Below, one piece after another: positions 47,742-57,804 of a DNA stretch of 64,000 nt (positions are counted from its first letter, which is position 1; each line of letters begins with the position of its first letter). The DNA lies in the NCBI GenBank assembly GCA_963753615.1, contig CAVWCW010000033.1, positions 1 through 64,000 of the forward strand, read 5' to 3'. Position numbers and translations under genes: made by a program. The notes beneath the pieces are model-generated. The model did no database searches. It was not told the origin of the DNA and saw nothing but the letters and a program-made list of their open reading frames with translations. The DNA is from CAVWCW01 sp963753615 (GTDB lineage: Bacteria > Pseudomonadota > Gammaproteobacteria > Chromatiales > Chromatiaceae).

Positions 47742-48548
47742 ATGAACAGCCCCCAGCTACAACCGGTTCCGGAGCAGCTACCCTTCTATCGCCCCCAGGC
47801 GAATGAAATCGCACTCTTCGAGCATGCCTGGCAGCGCCGGTTGCCGATGCTGATCAAGGGCCCAACCGGCTGCGGCAAGACCCGCTTCGTGCGCCATATG
47901 GCGGCCCGGCTCGGCCGCCCCCTCTACACGGTGGCCTGCCACGACGACCTGACCGCGGCGGATCTGGTGGGACGCCACCTGATCGGCGAGCAAGGCACCT
48001 ATTGGTGCGATGGTCCGCTGACCCGGGCTGTGCGCGAGGGCGCCATCTGTTACCTGGACGAGGTGGTGGAGGCACGCAAGGACACCACCGTGGTGCTGCA
48101 CCCGCTTACCGACGACCGCCGTATCCTGCCGCTGGAACGCACCGGCGAGACCCTGCATGCCCCACCGGGCTTTATGCTGGTGATTTCCTACAACCCGGGT
48201 TATCAGAATCTGCTCAAGGGCCTGAAGCCCTCGACCCGACAACGCTTTGTCGCGATGAGCTTCGACTTTCCGGCGCCCGACTTGGAGATCGAGGTGCTGA
48301 CGAGCGAAACCGGCATAGCCCCGGAACTGGCGCGACAACTGGTAAGTCTGGCCACCGGGCTGCGCGCACTCAAGGACCAGGACCTGGAAGAAGCCGCCTC
48401 GACGCGACTGCTGGTGTACGCCGCCGCCCTGATCCAAGGCGGTTTCGAACTGCGCGAGGCCTGCCGCGCAGCCCTGGTGGAACCCCTCAGCGACGATCCA
48501 GAGACCCTGCAGGCCCTGATGGAGGTGGTAGATGCCCACCTCGAATGA
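47742..48548 (+). CDS. norQ: NorQ/CbbQ-type MoxR AAA+ ATPase
   Basis: This 268-residue ATPase acts with NorD to activate NorCB, probably in FeB insertion. Walker A GPTGCGKT is at 40-47, the CHDDLTAADLVGRHL motif is typical of CbbQ/NorQ, Walker B is CYLDEVVEAR, and the sensor region is SYNPGYQNLLKGLKPSTRQRF split across motifs. The start ATG lies three bases after the norF stop. Confidence 0.94.
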   Translation: MNSPQLQPVPEQLPFYRPQANEIALFEHAWQRRLPMLIKGPTGCGKTRFVRHMAARLGRPLYTVACHDDLTAADLVGRHLIGEQGTYWCDGPLTRAVREGAICYLDEVVEARKDTTVVLHPLTDDRRILPLERTGETLHAPPGFMLVISYNPGYQNLLKGLKPSTRQRFVAMSFDFPAPDLEIEVLTSETGIAPELARQLVSLATGLRALKDQDLEEAASTRLLVYAAALIQGGFELREACRAALVEPLSDDPETLQALMEVVDAHLE

Positions 48549-48942
48549 AACCGAGCCCGGTCTCGCCCTGGCCGTAATCGCCGAGGGACTGTACCTGGCC
48601 AATCTGCTGATTCTGCCCGGGTTGGGGTTTTTGATCCTGCTGGCGATCTGGTGGCATCGGCGAAACGATGCGCCTCCTCTGGCCAGCGCTCATCTGTCCC
48701 AAACCCTGGCCGCCAGTCTCTGGGCCGGTGTCCTGCTGATCGTCGCCAACGGGTTGATCCTGCTGCTCGGCGGCTATCGGGGACCCCAGGTCTGGGTAAT
48801 AGTGATCACCTATTTCACCATCTGCCATTCCCTGCTCGTGGTCTGCGGCGCCTACGGCCTGGCCAAGGCCATAGCCGGCCAGTGCTGGCGTTACCCGTTG
48901 CTGGGCCCACCACTACCGCGCGGTTGCCCCTCGGGCCCATGA
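48532..48942 (+). CDS. Small membrane protein of the nor cluster
   Basis: This 136-residue protein has three to four helices (LALAVIAEGLYLANLLILPG, ASLWAGVLLIVANGLILLL, VITYFTICHSLLVVCGAYGL). It overlaps the end of norQ by 17 bases and the start of the next gene by four, so it is part of the operon. I do not recognise a named family. The pairing with the 4Fe-4S membrane protein downstream suggests a joint role in maturation or electron supply. Confidence 0.75.
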   Translation: MPTSNETEPGLALAVIAEGLYLANLLILPGLGFLILLAIWWHRRNDAPPLASAHLSQTLAASLWAGVLLIVANGLILLLGGYRGPQVWVIVITYFTICHSLLVVCGAYGLAKAIAGQCWRYPLLGPPLPRGCPSGP

Positions 48943-49937
48943 GCCGACACGCCCTGCAAAAGCGCCGGGGCTGGTTTCAGGCCGGCTTCTTCCTGCTCTT
49001 CGTGCTCGCCCCACCCCTGGATATCCTGCGTATCGACCTGACCCGGGGCCACGCGATCCTGCTCGGCCAGGACTGGACGCTCGGCATCGACGCCTTCCTG
49101 GCCGGCGAGGCGGGTATCGGCAGCGCCGCCCTCAACCTGTTCCTGCGCGGCTTCCTGCCCCTGTTCGGCGGCGGCGCGCTGCTGCTTTGGATCGCCTGGC
49201 GCTTCGGGCGGCTTTACTGCGGCTGGCTCTGCCCCCACTTCTCGGTGGTCGAACTGATCAACGGCCTGATGCGGCGGGCCAGCGGCAAACTCAGTCTATG
49301 GGACCCCAAAACCCTGCCGGAGCGGAATCCGGACGGCAGCCGCGTCCACCCCGACCCCTGGTACTGGCCCCCTACCCTGCTCGCAGTGGTCGGTTTCGCT
49401 TTCCTTTGGGCACTGGTATTGCTGACCTACCTGCTGCCGCCCGCGGAGATCTACCCCAACCTGCTCAACGGTCAGTTGACCCGCAACCAAACCCTGTTTC
49501 TGAGCGCCGCCACGCTGGCCCTGAGCGTGGAATTTCTGTTCGCCCGCCACCTATTCTGCCGTTTCGCCTGCGCCGTGGGCCTGTTCCAGAGCCTGGCCTG
49601 GATGGGCAACCGCAAGGCCATGGTGGTGGGGTTCGATACCCGGCGGGCCGGCGCCTGCAAAAGCTGCAACAACGCCTGCGATCACGCCTGCCCGATGCGT
49701 CTCAAGCCCCGCACCGTCAAGCGAAGCATGTTTACCTGCACCGAGTGCGCCCAATGCATTTCCGCCTGCACCCAGGTCCAAAACGGCAGGACCGAACAAA
49801 GCCTGCTGCGCTGGGTGGCGGGAGACTGCGCCCTAGCGGTGGTCACCGGGAGACCCGCCGGGACCAGCGATTGCTTTGCCCCGAAACAACCCCGGCAAGC
49901 CGGCGCCCCCACTGCACACCGCAGCGCCGGCGGCTGA
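48939..49937 (+). CDS. Membrane 4Fe-4S protein (NapH/NosR/CcoG-like) within the nor cluster
   Basis: The 332-residue protein has about five helices. Cysteine motifs typical of the NapH/CcoG/NosR C-terminal group are LYCGWLCPHFSVVE near residue 89 and FCRFACAVGLFQS. Two ferredoxin-like clusters follow, CKSCNNACDHACP (CxxCxxxCxxxCP) and CTECAQCISAC. It could pass electrons from the quinol pool or help copper/iron centre assembly. It is ATGA-coupled to the preceding gene, and norD starts 13 bases after its stop. Confidence 0.88.
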   Translation: MSRHALQKRRGWFQAGFFLLFVLAPPLDILRIDLTRGHAILLGQDWTLGIDAFLAGEAGIGSAALNLFLRGFLPLFGGGALLLWIAWRFGRLYCGWLCPHFSVVELINGLMRRASGKLSLWDPKTLPERNPDGSRVHPDPWYWPPTLLAVVGFAFLWALVLLTYLLPPAEIYPNLLNGQLTRNQTLFLSAATLALSVEFLFARHLFCRFACAVGLFQSLAWMGNRKAMVVGFDTRRAGACKSCNNACDHACPMRLKPRTVKRSMFTCTECAQCISACTQVQNGRTEQSLLRWVAGDCALAVVTGRPAGTSDCFAPKQPRQAGAPTAHRSAGG

Positions 49938-49950
49938 GCGGGCAGTCCCC

Positions 49951-51783
49951 ATGGAAGAACAGGTCGGCGCACTCTGGCACAGATTCGTCACCCGCCTGGC
50001 GGAGCGCCGGTTTCCGGCGGCCCGAGTCGAGCTCAGGCAGGTCGAGCGCACCTTGGGGATACTGTTCCGCGCCTTGGGCGGCGACGGCGGGCTGCAGATA
50101 ACCAGCGCCGAGGCTGTCGAACACGGCGCTAGAAGAACTTGGCAGCAACGCCTGGCGGGCAACCAGGGCAAGGCGGCGCTGGCTTGGCGCGACGACAACT
50201 ATCTGCGCCTGCCGCCGGCTATCGATTGGCTGCCGCTTCCGGAACTCAACCGCGATCTCTACCTTTGGCTCGCCGCCCTGGCGGTGGGCGACCGGGGCGA
50301 ACCCGAAGACTGGTTTCGCAAGAATCAACGCCTCACCCGCCGAACCCTGGCCCGGTATCCCGGCCTTACCCAACGCTATCGGCGCCTGAGCGAGGCCCAT
50401 CTGGCCCTGCGCCCTAACCCCGCGAAGCTACCGCGGGCCGAAGCCGCGGCCGAATCGGCGCTGCGCCAAGCCATTGCCGACCCCGGCAGCCGCGACCGGC
50501 TGCCGCCCTGCAAGCGTCCACCCTACCCGGTGCCTCTCTGGCTGCACCCCTCGCCCCCCAACCCACAGCCGGGGGCCTGCGCCCCCGACCCGAAGGCGCA
50601 GAGCAGCCGACCCAAAGGGGCTCAGCGAACGCTTGACCAGCTAAGACGCCAGGCGGAGCGGGCCGCAGAGCCCGACAGCGACCGCGGCTTGGTAAGCATC
50701 CGAATGGAAAACATCTTCACCTGGGGCGAATTCGTCAAGGTGGACCGGGGCTCGGAAGACGAGGAGGACTTGGACCGCGCCGAGGCCGTCGCCCGGGACC
50801 TGGACCGGCTGGCGGTCAGCCGCGGCGGCAAACGCGCCGCTGCCACCCTGAAATTCGACCTCGACCTTCCGGCCGAGGCCGAAGACGACCTGATCCTGTC
50901 TGACGGCATCCGCCTGCCCGAATGGGACTGGAAGCAACGTCGCCTGCAGCCCGAGCATTGCCGCATCCAGCCGATGCTGGCGGCGGACGCGTCCCCGTGC
51001 GCCCTGCCCCCGCGCCTGCAGCGCACCGCCAAGCGCCTGCGCAACCAGTTTCAGGCCCTAGCTCCCGCCCGAGTCTGGTACGGCGCGCAACCCGACGGCC
51101 AGGAAGTCGACCTCGACGCCTATCTGCGCTTCGCTACCGGCCGCGCTGCCGGCAGAGGCGCCGGCGGCGACGCCCTGTACCGGGAAATGCGCGCCGGCGC
51201 CCGCGACCTGGCCTGCCTGTTGCTTGCCGACCTGTCGCTCTCCACCGACACCTGGATCGATGACTATCAGCGGGTGATCGACGTCATCCGCGACAGCCTT
51301 TTTCTGTTCGCCGAGTCCCTGACCGCCACCGGGGACCGCTTCGGCGTCTACGGCTTTTCGTCGCGCAAACGCGATCCGGTGCGCGTACACACCCTCAAGG
51401 AGTTCGACGAAACCTACGGCCCCCGGGTGCGCGGGCGCATCCAGGCCATCAAGCCCGGCTTCTATACCCGCATGGGGGCCGGAATCCGTTACGCTGCCGA
51501 GTTGCTCAAGCCACAACCGGCCAGCCGCCGCCTGCTGCTGCTGCTGAGCGACGGCAAACCCAACGACCTGGACCGCTACGAGGGCCGCTACGGGATCGAG
51601 GATACGCGCCAAGCGGTAATCGAAGCCCGCCGTTGCGGCCTGCAGCCTTTTTGCGTCACCATCGACAACAAGGGCAGCGACTACCTGCCCTACCTGTTCG
51701 GCAACGGCGGCTATGTGGTAATCCGCAACCCGGCCGAGCTGCCCAAACGCCTGCCTCTGCTGTACGCCCAACTCACGGCCTGA
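49951..51783 (+). CDS. norD: NorD, von Willebrand factor A domain protein
   Basis: This 610-residue cytoplasmic protein has a long helical N-terminal part and a C-terminal VWA domain. The MIDAS-type motif appears as LLADLSLSTDTW near residue 430, and DGKPNDLDRYEGRYGIEDTR follows. This is the usual NorD/CbbO partner of NorQ. The ATG at 49951 is chosen because the earlier open codons overlap the Fe-S gene. Last gene of the nor operon. Confidence 0.93.
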   Translation: MEEQVGALWHRFVTRLAERRFPAARVELRQVERTLGILFRALGGDGGLQITSAEAVEHGARRTWQQRLAGNQGKAALAWRDDNYLRLPPAIDWLPLPELNRDLYLWLAALAVGDRGEPEDWFRKNQRLTRRTLARYPGLTQRYRRLSEAHLALRPNPAKLPRAEAAAESALRQAIADPGSRDRLPPCKRPPYPVPLWLHPSPPNPQPGACAPDPKAQSSRPKGAQRTLDQLRRQAERAAEPDSDRGLVSIRMENIFTWGEFVKVDRGSEDEEDLDRAEAVARDLDRLAVSRGGKRAAATLKFDLDLPAEAEDDLILSDGIRLPEWDWKQRRLQPEHCRIQPMLAADASPCALPPRLQRTAKRLRNQFQALAPARVWYGAQPDGQEVDLDAYLRFATGRAAGRGAGGDALYREMRAGARDLACLLLADLSLSTDTWIDDYQRVIDVIRDSLFLFAESLTATGDRFGVYGFSSRKRDPVRVHTLKEFDETYGPRVRGRIQAIKPGFYTRMGAGIRYAAELLKPQPASRRLLLLLSDGKPNDLDRYEGRYGIEDTRQAVIEARRCGLQPFCVTIDNKGSDYLPYLFGNGGYVVIRNPAELPKRLPLLYAQLTA

Positions 51784-51874
51784 GAAGCCCGCGCGCACCC
51801 GCCGAGCCACCAAATTTCGGCCTCCGGTCGGATGCGTTACAGTAGGGAGAAGAGCCAAGCGGGAGGGTTATTCA

Positions 51875-52651
51875 ATGGCAGATGCTCGCAACGCAGTGGC
51901 GGCAGACCGGCTATACCACCCTTACTGGCGCCACGCCGCCAATTTTCTGGGTGTCGCCTTTGCGCTGGTGTTCGGCGCGACGACGACCTGGTTGATGGGA
52001 TGGGACGAGCGTCTCACCCTGGCGCTGTTTGCAGTGGCGGCGACACCGGCTCTGGTGAGTCTCCTGATCGCAAGCATGAGTTTCGTCACCGATCGCCGCC
52101 TGCGCAGGCTATTGCAGGAAGACGCTGTTTTTTCCTGGCGCTACGACGATGCGGAATGGGCCAACTACCTGAGCAGGAACCAGCGTGATTCCCGCCGGGC
52201 CGGGCCGGCCGTAACTGCGGCCATGCTATTCATCGGCTTTATCTTCTCCGGCATGGCCCATCTCGACGGCCAACGGTATTTCGGTTCGTCGCTGAATACC
52301 TGGCTGCTGCCCTGTGGCATCGGGGCATTGGTCGGCGCTGCGGCCTGGGCACTTATCCGCTGGAACCAGGATGCCACCAGACGTCGAATGCGAAAGCTAG
52401 GCGGACGTTTTCTGCTGGGCCCTTCAGGCTTTTACATCACCGGGCAGTTCCGACCTCTGTCCGGGTATGGTCAGACGCTTACCGAACTTCGCATCGATGC
52501 GGGTGAACCGAACGATTTGGTGTTCCGCTATTCCGTGAATGCCGGTCGTTATTCCGACGAACAGGAGGTCCGGATACCGGTGCCGCAGGGGCGACTCAAG
52601 GAAGTGCAGGAGACCCTGGAACAGTTGGAAACCAGCGCGGCAGCTTCCTGA
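51875..52651 (+). CDS. Membrane hypothetical protein
   Basis: This 258-residue protein has four likely helices in two pairs (around residues 25-70 and 105-150) and a soluble C-terminal part (about 170-258) with regular beta-type alternation. AGCGGGAGG precedes the ATG. It follows norD by about 90 bases but after a likely promoter gap. The function is unknown and no denitrification motif is visible. Confidence 0.72.
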   Translation: MADARNAVAADRLYHPYWRHAANFLGVAFALVFGATTTWLMGWDERLTLALFAVAATPALVSLLIASMSFVTDRRLRRLLQEDAVFSWRYDDAEWANYLSRNQRDSRRAGPAVTAAMLFIGFIFSGMAHLDGQRYFGSSLNTWLLPCGIGALVGAAAWALIRWNQDATRRRMRKLGGRFLLGPSGFYITGQFRPLSGYGQTLTELRIDAGEPNDLVFRYSVNAGRYSDEQEVRIPVPQGRLKEVQETLEQLETSAAAS

Positions 52652-52681
52652 GCATTATCCAGGGGCGCTGACGCCAATGGA

Positions 52682-53104
52682 TCACAGCAACGGGAAAATT
52701 ACCGCAAAGAATCCGAAAAGCAATACGGCCCAAACCAGGGTGGCGAGAAACGCTAACCCAATTGGATTGTTGTGCTTCACAAACAGAAATGGAAGCAACA
52801 ACACAATACCGATGACCGGCAGGGCGCTGGTCGACATTAGCGCCGCGCGGGCGATGCTGAGGTCATCGCCTTCATCCTGCAACTGCAGCAGCCTCTCGGC
52901 GACGAAACCATAGATTCCAAACACCACCGGCAACAACCAGAGTGCGCTTAGCTGAATCAATTGCTCTTCGCTAAGTTCGTCAAAAGCGACCCCGTATACG
53001 TATAAAGCACCGATTACCCCGCCCGCGATGGCGGCCTGGTAGAGGCCTCGGTATGACGCGCGCGGCTGGCTGCGATGATCTTGCGACGGCATATTCGGCA
53101 TCAT
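52682..53104 (-). CDS. Small membrane hypothetical protein
   Basis: The 140-residue protein has four helices (YQAAIAGGVIGALYVYG, LSALWLLPVVFGIYGF, ALPVIGIVLLLPFLFV, LAFLATLVWAVLLFGFF). No motif is recognised. It is convergent with the preceding gene. Confidence 0.65.
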   Translation of the reverse strand: MMPNMPSQDHRSQPRASYRGLYQAAIAGGVIGALYVYGVAFDELSEEQLIQLSALWLLPVVFGIYGFVAERLLQLQDEGDDLSIARAALMSTSALPVIGIVLLLPFLFVKHNNPIGLAFLATLVWAVLLFGFFAVIFPLL

Positions 53105-53279
53105 GCGTTCCAGCTTAGCAGTAGACTTGCCTTATCAGGGCACGGGGCTGTTTCTGAGTCAACCCCCGACACGCTTAGACTTGCAACGAACGCTTAACCA
53201 GGTGGTTCAGAAACAGCACCATCCTAAGCAGGGTGAGACAGCGGTTGCGGTTGAAGCGGGGCTGGCTCGCTATCCCTGA
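53103..53279 (+). other. Short open frame, doubtful gene fragment
   Basis: A 58-codon frame (MRSSLAVDLPYQGTGLFLSQ onward) overlaps the divergent start at 53104. It has a fairly normal amino-acid mix but no Shine-Dalgarno or family match that I recognise. It could be a degenerate remnant. Confidence 0.25.
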
Positions 53280-53705
53280 GTGAGACGAGCATTTTGGCAT
53301 GGTGCTTGCCCTGCCCCGGTTGGCTCAAAGCGCGTTATCAACGGGTCCTTCGACTCAAGGTTGCGCGCTAAATTATTCACGAATAGACAATGGGTCAATT
53401 CCTGACACCCCCTCAACTTGACGGCATTGCGGGCAGTGAGGCCTGACGCCACACCGGCCACGGGCGTGTCTCCTCGCCTGCCGGAAACCGAATCGCTCCC
53501 TAGCCCGCCACACAGCAGGCAGTGAGCCGACGAGGTTTTCCGTCGCCGATTGATATATGTCATGAAACCTTTCACTTCCCTAGCCGTCGCTATTTCCCTG
53601 CGACCAGAACGCCATTCCCTTGTTCTATCATTAATTACGCAGCGCCAGTTGGGGTTTTTGTGTCTTGTTGCTTGCTGAGGAAGCAAATTGGCCGGAGATC
53701 GGATT
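53105..53705. other. Gene-poor stretch before the tandem secreted paralogues
   Basis: Apart from the doubtful 58-codon frame I see no gene in these 600 bases. Base composition drops towards AT near 53540-53700, where the promoter of the following gene probably lies. GGAGATCGGATT precedes its start codon. Confidence 0.4.
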
Positions 53706-56140
53706 ATGAGCAGGAATCACTTTTTCTTTACCCTTTTCTCGGGTCTGATGCTTTACGCAACGACGGCCTTTGGCGGAAGCCCAACCTTAGTAAGCTCCAG
53801 CCCTGCGAACGGGGCTGCCAATGTCCCATTATCGCATGGAACCATTGTCTTGCGATTCAGTGAAAACATGAAGATGAGCAGCTGGTCCTTAATGGAATCA
53901 AAGGCCCACCCGTTCCCTCCAATACTGCCGATCGAGGAACCTTGGATCGATCCTTTGACATTCGAGTTTCAGGTCAAGACGCTTCAGCCCAACACAACCT
54001 ATGCCATACAACTCAACGGAGAAAAGAGGAAAGGATTTATTTCCTCGGCGGATCAATCACCGCTGCCGATAACCACCATTACTTTTACGACGGCAACCCA
54101 AGGGTCGCGGCTCCACCGGGGACCACTCGGGACACACCGTCAAGCATAGGGATGTCGCCGCCCCTTCAACCCGCACCGGCCGTCAAGCCGGTAGGAATTG
54201 CTCCCGGTTGGCGTTTCAAAGTGACGCGTTCCACAGGCATGGAGGGCAACGAGACCTATCAGTCCGGAGAGCAGGCACCATTCCGCGTGTTTCAGAAAAT
54301 CGTTTTCATCGAGGAAGTATCCAGGACCAGCGGCGCTGAGATCCAGGAAGCCACCCGGCAAATCGAGTCCGCCCAGCTCCACAGCCTGAACCCGATGTCT
54401 GGTCAGATGGAAGCGGAGGAACTCATTGCCCCCGGCAGCACATTCCTGGTATCTCATACGCCCTACGGCACGACGCTGGTCGACGGCGACTCCGGACAGG
54501 AAGTCTGGGACCCCGAGGTCGCTTCGGCCTTCTCCCCGCCTTTGGTGCCCAGACTATGGCCCGAAGGCGAGCTGCGCGTCGGCCAAAAATGGTCTTATCA
54601 GGGCTCTGAACTGGTCAATAGAATTGCCCTGATCGACGCCCTCGGTGGGAAGATCGATCTGCAGATCGACGAAATAAAGGCGGAACCATCCACTGGGCTC
54701 GATACCGCGGCGATACGCGGCAAGCTTCGGACCAAGGTCGACTTGGGGGTCGTCGTCCTGGATTTCGACGCCAAGGTGGAGATCGATCTGCCCTTAGCAG
54801 TGGGTATCCCGTTCATGGTCAAGTTCGAAGGCCAGTTATCCGGCGCGGGAGAAGCGGAAGACGAACGCGGGCAGCCGGTTAACTACCAGATTCAGGGAAC
54901 GGGGTCGGTGCTGCAAGTGACACAGCCCTCGGACAAAGTACTTGCGGCCGCCGGTGCGCAACTATCTGGTCAGGACGAGCCGGTTGATACAACCGGTGCG
55001 CTTCGGGTACCGATTCCCGGGAACATGGGGCAGCCTAATCGAGGCGGCGGGGCAGTGAATCTACGTTCGCAAACAACGGACAGCGACATTGCCCCTCCGC
55101 GCACGAATAAAACTGGTCCGGTTTACCGCTATCGAATCTACGAAGACAACACTGAACGGGCCTTTACTGTTCTGATCCCGGAGGGCTGGCAGACAGAGGG
55201 GGGAATCATGCAGATTCCGCAACACCAAGTGCAGACGGTTGTTGATGGTTGCGGCAAGAAACTCTACTTTTCGATTTACGACCCGTCGACTCAATCTTAT
55301 ATCACCTATTTTCCGACCGAAATGTTCCATACCCCGGCACCCGGCACATCAATGATGAATATAACACCGGGCCAGGTATTGAACGGCATGATGCAGATGC
55401 CCCAGTTAATGACGCCGGCGGAATATGTAGCCCAGATCGTGTTTCCCTCATCCCGCCCGGATGCCAGCAACGTGGAATGGGGAAACACGAAGTCATTGGG
55501 AACCTTGGCGGCCGCCTGGAATCAGGCGTTTCATTCGGAAGATGAAATTCGGCCGCAAGTAATCGCCGAATCCATCGAAGTAGCCTATGACCGTGAGGGA
55601 ACTCGGTTTGCGGAGCTTTGGACCGCCCTGATCACCAGCTACAGCGTGCACACATCGACGGTCTGGACCCCTGATTTCGCGGTGGTAGCAGGTGGTCCGC
55701 TGGCTACCGTTGAAAAGATTGCGCCGGTGCTAAAAGCGGTAATAACGTCATTTCGCATGAACCCCACCTGGATGGCCACGACGATCGCGGGATTCGACGA
55801 ATGCACCAAAGGCGTAGCGGCAACCCAGGAGAAGATCCGCGCCCTTGACCGGAAGATTTCAAACCGCTTGGCAAAGGTGCAGAGGGAAATGCGTAGCATC
55901 GACAATGAGATCGTTGCCGGCCATGACGCCACCCGTTCCTCGATCCAAGAACATGAACACAACACCCTGATGGGGAACGACGAGTACGAAGATACCGCTA
56001 CGGGGAATCGCTACATACTCGACCTGGGTTATGAACGCAACTTCACGGACGGTGAAACGATCATACAAACCGACGACTGGCTGTTTGAGCCACCGCCGGA
56101 CTATCGGGAAATGAGAAATATCAATATCTCCGACAATTAA
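53706..56140 (+). pseudogene. Large secreted protein: SbsA-type Ig domain + PxGWQxEGGI domain (one frameshift)
   Basis: A signal peptide (MSRNHFFFTLFSGLMLYA, cleavage near AFG) leads into an Ig-like SbsA-type domain (SSPANGAANVPLSHGTIVLRF, then LQPNTTYAIQLNG). The frame slips near 54100 in the Thr/Gly linker. It then continues through a beta-rich region (WSYQGSELVNRIALIDALGG) to a C-terminal half beginning FTVLIPEGWQTEGGI. The far C-terminus reads YEDTATGNRYILDLGYERNF then TDDWLFEPPPDYREM, similar to a short module seen at the end of the next gene. In total about 800 residues. Cellular role unknown. It is extracellular or periplasmic. The indel may be a sequencing error. Confidence 0.7.
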
Positions 56141-56348
56141 GGAGAGTTGATCACTGCGGCGGGTTCTCCAAAACAGCAATGCGCATCGGCCTGATTCTAT
56201 GGGCTGAATCAAAGGAAGCAGGGAAGCTCCCTGCGAACCCGGCGAAGAATATCGACACTGGGTCCGATCGGGTAGGTGATAAGTATCATGTGTAGGACGA
56301 TAGCAGATCCTGTCTACGGGCTCATCCCACTCTAGAAAGGAATACCGA

Positions 56349-57443
56349 GTGTTCCGCCTCCACAATATTCCAGAAATGCCAAGAGGCCCGAGCCATCCGT
56401 CATTGGTCCGCTTGTTTGTGGTATTTCTCTGGTTTTCGAGCATGGCGGGGGCCGGGGCTAGCGGCGAATACCCCGATCCGGTCCTGTTCCGGCTGACTGA
56501 AGAGCCTAATCATAAAGCCTTCAGCCTGCTGCTTCCAAAGGGCTGGCAACTCGAAGGCGGCATCACGCTGACCGAGCATGGCCTGAATGCCGATTACTCC
56601 ATCACATCTCCTGACCCGTCAGGAGTAAAGCTCCGATGGCTTCCTTCGGTGCCCTATGTAGATTCGGCAGTTGCCATCAGGCAGTGGCCGATACTTTCCC
56701 CTTCCGTCGGCAGCCATGTTTACGGGTATTCCGTGCAACCCCGTCAATCTGCCAATGAATATATTCGAAACCTCGCAATTCCTCACCTCTATCCAGCGTT
56801 TGAAAAAAGTCTTTTGACGGCAACAGATCAACGCAATATTCCCAATCTTACCCACTATCTCCAGCAGAACCAGAAGGATCCGTTGCAGCGACGCCAAACC
56901 ACCCTATACGACGCTTCAATCGTTAGCTTTTCATTTGAACAAGACGGGCGCCGCTATTATGAGCAGATTCTGACGGTAATCGAAGAGTACACGGGAGTGC
57001 ATGATGGGTATTGGAGAAATACCGAAACGATTTCGGTGAGAGCTCCGGAAGGCCAATTCGACTACTGGGGCCCAGTTCTTAGCGTAATCATGCGATCGCA
57101 AGAATACGATGCCGACTGGATGGCAAAGGTGATGCAGGGGGCAGTGCTTCGGGATCCCGTTCCGGATTATCACGCAATAGCGAAGGAATCCATATCACGC
57201 CAGAAGGATATAGCCGCCCTCGTTACCGAGGCGCTATTCCCCGGCAGACGGCCCGACGAGCCGTATCTTGACCCCCATGATGGGGGTAAAAAGCGGGGGT
57301 CTGGCGACTGGAAGTACCGCTGGGTCGGTCAAACGGGCAGCATTCTATACACGGATTCGGATGAATACGACCCGAATACGGAACCCGGCCTTGGCCAGGC
57401 GGAATTCCTGCGCGCCCGGTCCACTCTGCAACCCAGTCATTAA
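56349..57443 (+). CDS. Secreted paralogue of the preceding C-terminal domain
   Basis: The 364-residue protein starts at a GTG with AAAGGAA upstream, and a signal peptide ends near AGASG. The region FSLLLPKGWQLEGGITLTEH matches FTVLIPEGWQTEGGI of the preceding gene. A helical middle follows (QSANEYIRNLAIPHLYPAFE), then a terminal module YLDPHDGGKK, WKYRWVGQTG, TDSDEYDPN that parallels the neighbour's end. The PxGW segment recalls the PsbP/Mog1-like fold by eye. The gene arose by duplication. Substrate or partner unknown. Confidence 0.75.
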   Translation: MFRLHNIPEMPRGPSHPSLVRLFVVFLWFSSMAGAGASGEYPDPVLFRLTEEPNHKAFSLLLPKGWQLEGGITLTEHGLNADYSITSPDPSGVKLRWLPSVPYVDSAVAIRQWPILSPSVGSHVYGYSVQPRQSANEYIRNLAIPHLYPAFEKSLLTATDQRNIPNLTHYLQQNQKDPLQRRQTTLYDASIVSFSFEQDGRRYYEQILTVIEEYTGVHDGYWRNTETISVRAPEGQFDYWGPVLSVIMRSQEYDADWMAKVMQGAVLRDPVPDYHAIAKESISRQKDIAALVTEALFPGRRPDEPYLDPHDGGKKRGSGDWKYRWVGQTGSILYTDSDEYDPNTEPGLGQAEFLRARSTLQPSH

Positions 57444-57804
57444 CGCGCCGGAGAGAACCTGCTCGAACCAGGAGTAAGGGACAAAGCCAGGCACCTTTCT
57501 CCGCCGTTGCTTCCGACCCCCCAAGCCGGCGAAACCGCTAAAACCCCGAGGTTGACGCTCCCGAGTAACGACCTGACCGACCCAGTAGCCCCACCTTGGC
57601 GACTTGACCAAGATCAAAGCCAACCGAGGCGCGAGTCGCAATACTTCAGATTCCAGCCATGCCCCTCGGCACCTGGCTCCTATTTGAATCCGGCCCCGAG
57701 GTAACGGGATATGGCCGGGTTTCGGGGCAATCGCCACCGCAGCGTCGCAATGCAGGACCAGATGCGGCTTCCACCAAAGAAACACCCAAACAACGGGGGA
57801 CAGA
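57444..57804. other. Intergenic region containing the nosZ promoter
   Basis: These 361 bases have no gene. They include the FNR/DNR-type box at 57604-57617. The Shine-Dalgarno of nosZ (GGGGGAC) is just before its start. Confidence 0.6.
57604..57617 (+). promoter_or_regulatory. FNR/DNR-type operator upstream of nosZ
   Basis: The site reads TTGACCAAGATCAA, a 5-4-5 FNR/DNR-class palindrome with one mismatch, 187 bases before the nosZ start. A long 5' leader would follow if it is centred at -41.5. Confidence 0.65.

Noticed and set aside
53270..53686. A 138-codon minus-strand open frame before the tandem paralogues
   Set aside because: Unusual Arg/Thr/Gly mix, no start signal and no recognisable motif. 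Treated as non-coding.
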